Origin: Physocladia obscura
Lineage: Eukaryota; Chytridiomycota; Chytridiomycetes; Chytridiales; Chytriomycetaceae
Direction of reading: 5' to 3'
Length of the DNA stretch: 51,334 bases
NCBI GenBank assembly: GCA_027596945.1
Contig: JADGJH010000004.1
Location: forward strand, 1-51,334
Shown: one piece after another, positions 44,201 through 51,334 of the stretch
How the letters are laid out: the number at the start of each line of letters is the position of its first letter
How positions within the stretch are numbered: position 1 is the stretch's first letter
The notes under the pieces: generated by a model
What the model saw: only the letters and a program-made list of their open reading frames with translations
The model's database searches: none
What the model was told of the DNA's origin: nothing
Translations under genes and position numbers: made by a program

Positions 44201-45948
44201 TGCTTGACAAATTTGTCAAAAAAGTGACTTTATTTTTAGCTGGCGAATTTATCATTGTTGAATTCCTTGTTATTTCTGACAGCAAACGCCTAATTTTTAG
44301 CGCACCATTCTTTTTCGCGATTCCAGTAAGACTTATTGAACATTGATTTGAAGGTTGTATAGGCGATACCGATTCTTGGTCTCCATATACGACGCCATTA
44401 ATTGAACACTTTTTGAATTGCATAATATTTCGAGTCAAAGTTCCTGTTTTATCACTGAAAATATAGTCAATTTGCCCAAGATCATCACTGAGATTCCACG
44501 CTTTAGGAATGCACGATTTGTTGAGTGGTTCATAAAACATGTCAAAGTCGTCGTATATGAATTTTGATTGTATAGTTTTAACAATTTCGATAGTTAGATA
44601 TATTGAAATAGGCACAATATTTTGAAATGCAATCAAACTTGTCCTATTTCCATATATTCAGTTGAAAAATTATTTCTGGAGAAAATTTACCAAAACGAAA
44701 CGAAGCTTATCCACAAATAACTTTGGAAAGAAGGTAAAGACTCGTATGATGAAGCCAGCCACACTACTGGAACCAGTCTATTCGCAGGTTGATGGTGAAA
44801 CTCCCAGATTGCACTTTCAATACAATTTGCGAGGCAAAGAAGAACCAAAATCACCAAATTGATTATACTGTTCAAAATAAATTATTAATAGCTGAAAGCG
44901 GAATTGTTGACATACATTTGCGGGTTCATGAGTTTTTCGATTCTCGATTGTTTTGAAGGAGTGGCTCCCGCATTCATACAAATTTTTGTATCTTTACCAG
45001 TAAATAAAACAAGCCCAATAACCCATTCGGTATTTCGAAGCGTACATCCTCTCAATAATATCGAGTTAATATTCAGAGGAAATTGATCCTTTGCATCTGA
45101 GCCCTGAAAAAATGCTGTTCCAGTAAAAGTGTAAAGATTTGGATTTGGGTTCTCTGTTTCGACGCGGAATTTATATTCAAGCAACTTGGCAAAAGTATCA
45201 CGTGTGATTGGCGCAGTTTCAAGCAAGCTGTTTCGAATCTTCAAATTTGTCTCACCATCTAAATTTTTTGTCTCAACATAACAAAGACCATCTGAGTCTG
45301 ATGAGGTCAAAATGAGCACGTCTGCTGGAATTGAATCGTTGCTGTTGATTAATACCACATCTCCGACTTTGACGTCTCCCCATTTTGTTTCAAGCCATGC
45401 TGCTGGTTTATCACCGCTGGGGTTTGGACTTACAGTCGCACATGAGGATTTGAAGCTCCATACGTTCAAGATATTGAATTTCCAATCTGAATTTTTTGCG
45501 TGGAAACGAGCGTTTGCGTTAGGAAAATTTAGAGTGCGAGTGATTTGTGCGTTCATGGCTCCGTCTGAAGTATGACGGCGCATGTCCTCTAAGCCATCTT
45601 TTGCCATCGTAATTGCAATGATAATTATGAAAGGTAAGGCGGCAACCCATGGATTAATCGTCATGTAGTCTGGGAAAAACTGAAGAATCGCAAGAGTTAA
45701 AAAAAACAAGTTCGCGACGCGTCTATTTCAATGTCTTGAATAAAATAAAGTAAATAAAATAAATCAAGATAATTATAAAACCTGAATTGCTCCAATAAAT
45801 TTTTCGCAATGAATGAAAACAGTGTATATTTCGACGTTGAAATCTTGTTTGAACAAAATGTTTCCACATTTTCTATCACTTCAGGCGGTTGCTGGTTGAC
45901 ATAGATAGTCCTATTACTCAACTTACTGGAGCCACTGTATTGCTTCAT
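41215..45948 (-). CDS. P4-ATPase phospholipid flippase (Drs2/Dnf type)
   Basis: Ten exons (45782-45948, 44916-45722, 44691-44867, 43688-44643, 42786-43619, 42688-42730, 42575-42643, 41616-42528, 41392-41571, 41215-41337) give 1422 residues. Seen in order: NRTIYVNQQPPE and SNKISTSKYTLFSF, the actuator motif LDGETNLKIR, the flippase PIS motif (NIVPISIYLTIEIVK), phosphorylation site DKTGTLT (about residue 448), TGDKMETAINIG, hinge GDGANDV (about 925), then four or more C-terminal helices. NRGFSFSQ matches the GFAFSQ regulatory element of Drs2. Flippases move phosphatidylserine/ethanolamine to the cytosolic leaflet and need a Cdc50 partner, not in this window. An acceptor-like ATTCTAG upstream of the first ATG allows for another 5' exon. 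If the last intron is retained, the protein ends at 41338 with a hydrophobic tail instead. Confidence 0.9.
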
Positions 45949-46032
45949 ACGTTTTCGTTTTGTCAAATTCTAGAATCAAATTTCAGAAAGTCTCAATGGA
46001 AGGCCGACAAACAACCAATTAAAAATATATCG

Positions 46033-47420
46033 TCAATTTATTAAATTAAGGAGTCGCAATGCTCTTTTTCTGAGTTCGTCAATGCCACCATCAATAACAC
46101 TATGTTCCAATCCGACCACTACAAAGGTTTTCTTTCCACGAAGATACTGATCCAATATTTTCCCGATTTTTTCTCCGTCTTTTCTTGTGAATAATGGGAC
46201 TGTGAATCTTTCATCGGGAATTTCTCGAATAATATCTGGAACTTGGATTATGTCACCATCACTGACACTATGAACACCTTGTTCATAATGATTTGTTGAA
46301 AATGAGACTTGCGCAGGAAAAGATGGATATATCAAAGTGAGCGCTTTCAAATACATATATTCAATCAAATATCTTCATCAATGTTAAAAAATAGATAGAT
46401 ATATTATATTTAAAAAAATTCCTCACTTTTTCCAAGAATGGGTCCACAAATTTGACCTTGCTTCGTTGAGGATTAGCGGAAATATTCCATCTGTGGTGCT
46501 TGAAATTCTTTTTTCAGCAAATTTTACAAAACGAGTCCATTCTTGGTCAGAGTATATAGCACCCCACGAACATGGAAGTTGAAACATAAATAGTGGAGTA
46601 TTTGGAGGGAGAATATTTTCTGGAAACCATTGTGGTGGGTTTTGTGGATTTAAAGTTGGCGAAATTTCATCAAGTCTTGGAGTGTATAGACTGCACCCCA
46701 TAATATGTGCTGAGGTATGAGATGAATCTGCTAAGAGAAAGTTTTTCGCACACCAGATAGCATATGTGAAAAATAGAGGAGATACTTCAACATCATCCTC
46801 AAGAAATATCGAGTATGATTCTAAATTCTTTTTGTCCAGCATAACATCCTTGTTTATTCTTAACATCATCTGACAGTTTTTATTATTTTTGTTTTATTTT
46901 TAATGAGCTTTTATGAAGATAGTACCTGAAGGGGGCCTAACGATATTTCTGCTTTAATTATTCGTTTTTCACCATATTTCCACAACCATTCATTGACAAC
47001 ATTATCCACTGCCGCAGTATATCCTGCATCCATGTGAATAATTAGCGGAATATGTCGTTTATGGCCATAATCAGCTTCTTCGAGAGATTTTAACAACCGC
47101 AAAAGTGATTTGGCTCGCTGCCATGCAAAAACGTGAATAGCAACAGCAATATCTTTACGACTCTGTTTCGTATACTTAGTATAATTAACATAATGCCATG
47201 GTCTTAAGTTTTCAAAAATATCAGCATTATTGTTATGACCATCATCATGCGATGATGGCTGTGTGCTTGAAATTTGTTTGTTTAAATCATGAATTTCAAT
47301 ATCTGTGAATATATGAGAAAACTCAAATTGAAAGTGAGCTTTTTCACGGTGGTGTGCAGTCGGCAGCGACAAAAAGATGACGAAACAGATGGCCAGCACA
47401 GACGCGATCATTTTCTTCAT
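46033..47420 (-). CDS. GT-A fold glycosyltransferase, type II membrane protein
   Basis: Exons 46926-47420, 46427-46869 and 46033-46372 give 425 residues. The N terminus MKKMIASVLAICFVIFLSLP is a signal anchor. The luminal domain starts with IAVAIHVFAWQRAKSLLRLL and SLEEADYGHKRHIPLIIHMD, then YSIFLEDDVEVSPLFF with an acidic metal-binding DD-x-E-like motif, SLYTPRLDEI, FQLPCSWGAIYSDQEW, SWKKYLIEYMYLK and YPSFPAQVSFSTNHYE. This order matches a family of GT2-like glycosyltransferases found in plants, oomycetes and fungi; donor and acceptor are unknown. The last intron joins AAA-AA|A so that WKKYLIEYMY is restored, strong support for the model. The ATG faces the argininosuccinate synthase ATG across 87 bp. 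Confidence 0.75.
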
Positions 47421-47507
47421 TTTTTGCTGGTGATGCAATGGTGGTGATTCACGTGATAGAAGACTTTTGCAGATAAGAGGAATGAACCACGAAAAAAGAG
47501 AAAATAA
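47421..47507. promoter_or_regulatory. shared divergent promoter region
   Basis: Only 87 bp separate the start codons of the GT-A glycosyltransferase (minus) and argininosuccinate synthase (plus). Transcription start sites of both must lie here or within the opposite gene. No defined operator was seen; the stretch next to the plus start is A-rich (GAAAAAAGAGAAAATAA). Confidence 0.4.
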
Positions 47508-49061
47508 ATGTCGCACGCAACAAAAGGAAAAGTTTGTCTCGCATATTCAGGAGGTCTTGATACATCGTGTATTCTTGCCTGGTTGTTGGAAGAAGTAAGC
47601 TTGGCTTAAACTTCTTTGCAGCTAAAACTGACGGTTTAATAATTGAAACAGGGATACGATGTCGTGTGTTACATGGCCAACGTGAGTTCATTTTCGTATT
47701 CATTTGAATTATTTTTGCGTTATGTTCAATGACTTTATCTGTCGCTTGTTTTCTCAGATTGGCCAAGAAGAAGACTTTGAAGCAGCCCGTGTGAAAGCAC
47801 TCAAGATTGGTGCTTCGAAAGTTTATATTGAGGTTGGTTCAATATTTTAACAGAGGTGCGATTCTGACCACGTGCTTTTATCTTAGGATTTGCGCAAGGA
47901 GTTTGTCGAAGGGGTTGTGTTTTCTGCAGTCCAAGCAAACTGCTTGTACGAAGGAGTGTACTTGCTTGGCACGTCACTGGCACGCCCAGTTATTACAAAA
48001 ACGCAGATTCGCATTGCGCAACTGGAAGGTTGTGATTTTGTTTCACATGGATGTACCGGCAAAGGCAACGATCAAGTTCGGTTCGAGCTTGGCTACTATG
48101 CGCTTCAACCTTCAATCAAGGTTATTGCTCCATGGCGTATTCCCGCATTTTTCGAACGTTTTGCTGGTCGCTCGGCTCTCCTTGAGTATGCTGCTCAAAA
48201 GAATATTCCAGTTTTCCAAACTGCCGCCAAACCGTGGTCCACGGATGAAAATCTCTACCACATATCTGTATGTTTTCAGACTTATTTCAACATGAACGAG
48301 TGTTCTAAATTTTAACTAATCTCAGTATGAAGCTGGAATCCTTGAAGACCCTGATGTCACACCTCCAAAAGATATGTGGAAACTGATTACTGACCCTGAA
48401 GAAGCTCCAAACAGTGCGGAGCGCATTGCTATCTATTTTGAAGGAGGAAAGCCTGTGAAAGTCTTCAATAAGGATGATGGAAAAGCCGTTACTGATGGAT
48501 TAGAACTTTTTTTGTACTTGAATCAACTTGGCCGTAAGCACGGAGTTGGCAGAATTGATATTGTTGAAAATCGGTATATTGGAATCAAGTCTCGTGGGTG
48601 AGTGTTTAATGCATTCAACTTGAATTTTTTTGACTTTGTTTCTGCGTTGTAGTTGTTACGAAACTCCAGGTGGCACCATCTTGCGTGCTGCTCATGTTGA
48701 TATCGAAGGACTTACCCTTGACCGTGAAGTTCGTCGTTTACGTGACCAGTTCAGCCAACGTCTTGCCGAGATTCTCTACAATGGTTTTTGGTTCAGCCCT
48801 GAACGTGAATTCATTATGGCTAGCGTAGAGCAGAGTCAGAAGACTGTCAGTGGGACAGTTAATTTAAAGCTTTACAAGGGCAATGTTATCATTGAAGGGC
48901 GTTCATCGCCAATCAGCTTATATGATGATAAGATTGCATCAATGGATATCGCTGGAGGGTTTAATCCGCAAGATTCAGACGGATTCATTAAAATCAACGC
49001 AATTCGTTTGAAGGCATATGTCGCACAGAAGAAAAAGGTTACTGGTAGCGGTTTTGAATGA
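47508..49061 (+). CDS. ARG1: argininosuccinate synthase
   Basis: Six exons (47508-47594, 47652-47681, 47758-47832, 47887-48267, 48326-48597, 48653-49061) give 417 residues, the normal family length. The N-terminal ATP-pyrophosphatase loop AYSGGLDTS lies at residues 12-20. Further landmarks are [50 protein letters not shown] and [13 protein letters not shown]. The enzyme joins citrulline and aspartate with ATP to make argininosuccinate, the penultimate step of arginine synthesis. Exon 2 is a 30-nt microexon ([10 protein letters not shown]). All introns are GT-AG, 50-76 bp. The gene is intact. The symbol follows yeast ARG1 (animal ASS1). Confidence 0.95.
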
Positions 49062-49171
49062 ATAAAATCTAATTGATAAGGAGAAATGAAGTGGGCAAGC
49101 ACATGTGACCATATTTGGAGATGAAAGAAAAGTAAGAACAAAGAACGAAAACGTCAGTGCCACCCTGGTTG

Positions 49172-50914
49172 ATGGGAGTGCGTTCAGATGCAGCTGTCCT
49201 TGGCCTATCATGTCTTCTTCTCTTTGGCAACTATTACAGCTTTGATAACCCAGCAGCTCTCAATCGTCAACTGCGAGATCATATTGGACAGCCATATGAT
49301 GAGTGGCAGGTTTCAATCATATTTGTTTCTTTATTTGCCTCTGACATTCGTTAACATAGTGGACACTAAATTTGATGTATGTGGTGTACTCTGCGCCTAA
49401 TATGCTGCTTCCGTACGTCGGCGGTATTCTTGTCGACAGGCTCGGCACACGCGTTCTACTCCTTTACTCAGCACTCAGTTGTGCGGGACAGCTTCTATTC
49501 GCCTTTGGTATTCACTTGCGCCATATTCCCATTGCTTTGTTAGGTCGCTTTTTGTTCGGAGCCGGTGGTGAATCTATTGTAGTTGTCCAGGGATGCATCA
49601 TGGCAAACTGCTTCTCGGGAAACTTTTTAACCTTCGCTCTTGGCCTCAGTAAGGCCTCGCTTTCTTTTATTTTGGGTTTAATATTAACTTGTGGTGTTCT
49701 ATTTTGATTTTAAATTAATTTTTTAGATCTCTGCGTCTCGCGTCTTGGTTCCGTGTGTAATGCGATTTTGTCACCAATTTTGGATCGATATTTTGGTGTT
49801 GAAGCGGCAGTTATGGCTGGGACAACTGCTTGTTTAATTTCTTTTGTTAGCGCAATATCTCTGTTGCGTATTCTTCCAACAGTACCTGCCGTACCTCTCG
49901 ATGAAATTCCACCATTAATTCAATCCTTTACTGGCGAAGCTCTTGTCGCTTACTCACCAAGCGCAATATTTTTCAATGATGACGAAGAAGATGTCGCAGA
50001 AGTCACTTCAAATACATGTCCTCCGACCCCTTCACAAACCATAATTCGTCAAAATTTTCATCCCAGACGAAATAGCAGCTATGCAGTGTCTTTTCATGAA
50101 TCTATTCCTCCATCTGAATCCACTCCACTTCTGTTTATTCCGCCAAATATTCCAGCGCCAGACCCCACTCCCCCAACATCTTGCTCCGCACTTGCAATGT
50201 TTCCATTTGCTTTCTGGATTCTTTGCGTTCTTTACGTGGTTTTTTATGGCACGGCGTGGTGCTTTAACAATACCGCCAGCGATTTTTTGCAAGATAAATG
50301 GTTTCCTGGTGATGCTGTTACTGCCGGTTTTGTGATGAGGTGAGACATATTTTTACCTTCATTTTATGTCGTTATTTATTTATTGCTATTATGCAAGTAT
50401 TCCTGATTCTGCATCAGCACTTCTCGTCGTGCTGACGGGAACACTGATTCCCACAACAACTTATCCTCGTTTATGCACTGTTCTACTAATTCTGTCATTT
50501 CTAACAATTACAATTTGCCACCTTATACTCGGCTTCACTTTTGCAAATCCAATTGGTCCGCTGTCCTTCCTTGGAATTGCCTATAGTATCAATCCTGTTG
50601 TGATTTGGCCGAGCGTTGCCATTGTGATACAACGACATGAGAAGAAGCTGCAAATTTCACAACAACGTGGCGACGGAATGCTCGGAGCCGCATATGGAAT
50701 TTGCACCAGTGGATTGAATATGATTTTAGTTATTATTCCACTATGTGCCGCATGGATTCGAGTGGAAAGTGGTGGTGGTGGTAACAGTGGTGGAGATGGT
50801 TGGATGTGGCTTGAAGTTTTTTATGCAGGGTTGGCAGGAGTTGGAGTTTGTGGAGCAACGCTCTTGTGGGCAATTGATGGACTTGGTGTCGATGGAAATG
50901 GCGAAAATGAATAG
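49172..50914 (+). CDS. MFSD1-like major facilitator transporter
   Basis: Four exons (49172-49309, 49360-49648, 49727-50339, 50398-50914) give 518 residues. Helix 1 carries LLLFGNYYSFDNPAAL, followed by MYVVYSAPNMLLPYVGGIL and the MFS loop motif VDRLGTR, then LLGRFLFGAGGESIVVVQ. This closely follows the pattern of MFSD1, a lysosomal dipeptide exporter in animals (LxYAxYxxPN, GxxxDxxGxR, GRxxFGxGxExxxVxQ). A central cytosolic loop of about 75 residues is serine/proline-rich and acidic, and could hold a sorting signal. A glycine-rich loop (GGGGNSGGDGW) occurs near the last helix. It is probably a vacuolar or endosomal transporter; the substrate is inferred only by analogy. Confidence 0.7.
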
Positions 50915-51108
50915 ATAAAAAAAATAGAACGAAAGAAAGGTGAAAGTGGCAGGGAATTTTGGCTGATTCTGTTAAATTTAAATTCATTCTTTTATTTACT
51001 CTTTTTTTTTGTTCTATATTTTTTTCTATTTATTGTTCATCGTTGATGCCCAAAGTAGCTCGATAAGTGTTTTCTTCAAGGATTTTCTCCATCTCTAAAT
51101 GTATCATT
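50915..51108. other. 3' flank between convergent genes
   Basis: AT-rich 194 bp between the MFSD1-like stop and the terminal exon of a minus-strand gene. A T-run on the plus strand near 51001-51010 may be part of 3' processing signals. No gene seen, although a minus-strand frame ending RATLGINDEQ at about 51033-51100 is an alternative last exon for the neighbouring gene. Confidence 0.35.
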
Positions 51109-51192
51109 TTATTGCTGGTTTTCTCGTATGTTTAAGTGAATTGTTCTACCGTGCATCGCCATTTCGACTTTTTCTGGATCAACAAACAGATG
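51109..51192 (-). CDS. terminal exon of a gene running off the right edge
   Basis: On the minus strand a good acceptor (TTTATTTCTTCCAG, ending at 51193) opens an exon reading HLFVDPEKVEMAMHGRTIHL and a few more residues before TAA at 51109-51111. Upstream on the same strand the sequence is AT-rich with a long A-run on the minus strand, typical of an intron, so the gene continues beyond the window. I do not recognise the protein from 27 residues. Confidence 0.4.
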   Translation of the reverse strand, partial: HLFVDPEKVEMAMHGRTIHLNIRENQQ

Positions 51193-51334
51193 CTGGAAGA
51201 AATAAAGTAAAAAATGTAACATTTAAAATGAAGTGATCAAAGAAGGGTGGAATGCTGTATGCAAGTTTTTTAAATGTTCAAGTGGTTTTTTTTTTTTTTT
51301 TGGTTTGTTGATACCCGGTAGATTATACACAAAT

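Overview
The window looks like a gene-dense chromosome segment of a fungus, most likely an early-diverging zoosporic (chytrid-type) fungus. The evidence is many short GT-AG introns (mostly 38-105 bp), fungal markers (a Pho88/SND3 protein, an APSES/KilA-N transcription factor), and animal-like genes that chytrids often keep (UNC-50, MFSD1-like and SLC46-like carriers, a PLOD-type glycosyltransferase). The phylum is an inference; no rRNA or organelle marker is present. Exon boundaries were worked out by hand from splice motifs and reading phase. For nearly every gene below, the summed exons are an exact multiple of three.

Layout. 1-2.0 kb is a degenerate island with no CpG dinucleotide at all, holding a retropepsin-like fragment; a small unrecognised spliced reading frame follows (2.27-2.89 kb). 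3.4-14.2 kb is a compact gene block: membrane-anchored FAD oxidoreductase, Pho88/SND3, a small coiled-coil protein (minus), a GT61-like glycosyltransferase, an SLC46-like MFS carrier, a membrane SH3 protein (minus) and a mitochondrial seryl-tRNA synthetase. 14.2-19.4 kb is a second CpG-poor island with a PIF/Harbinger-like transposase relic and, on the minus strand, the broken remains of a gene that appears to fuse a family-B-like DNA polymerase palm to an SF1 helicase. 19.4-31.1 kb returns to genes: an unresolved fragment, mitochondrial GatC (minus), a long coiled-coil protein, a tandem pair of low-complexity paralogues, a transcription factor with APSES, AT-hook and GATA-like domains, and a Sec14/CRAL-TRIO protein whose last intron is GC-AG. 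31.1-35.5 kb is a third CpG-poor island with two tRNA-derived SINEs head to head, a 157-bp inverted repeat and a 92-bp MITE-like palindrome. 35.5-47.4 kb is a run of five minus-strand genes: PLOD-like glycosyltransferase, UNC-50, SLU7, a P4-ATPase flippase and a GT-A glycosyltransferase. 47.5-50.9 kb carries argininosuccinate synthase and an MFSD1-like carrier on plus, and the last exon of another minus-strand gene lies at the right edge.

How the genes relate. Several act on the secretory route: Pho88/SND3 (ER targeting), UNC-50 and the P4-ATPase (Golgi and endosomal traffic), the Sec14-like protein (phosphoinositides), and three predicted type II membrane glycosyltransferases. SerRS and GatC both serve mitochondrial translation. 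The most unusual features are the total absence of CpG in the transposon islands, the polymerase-helicase relic, and the three-domain transcription factor.
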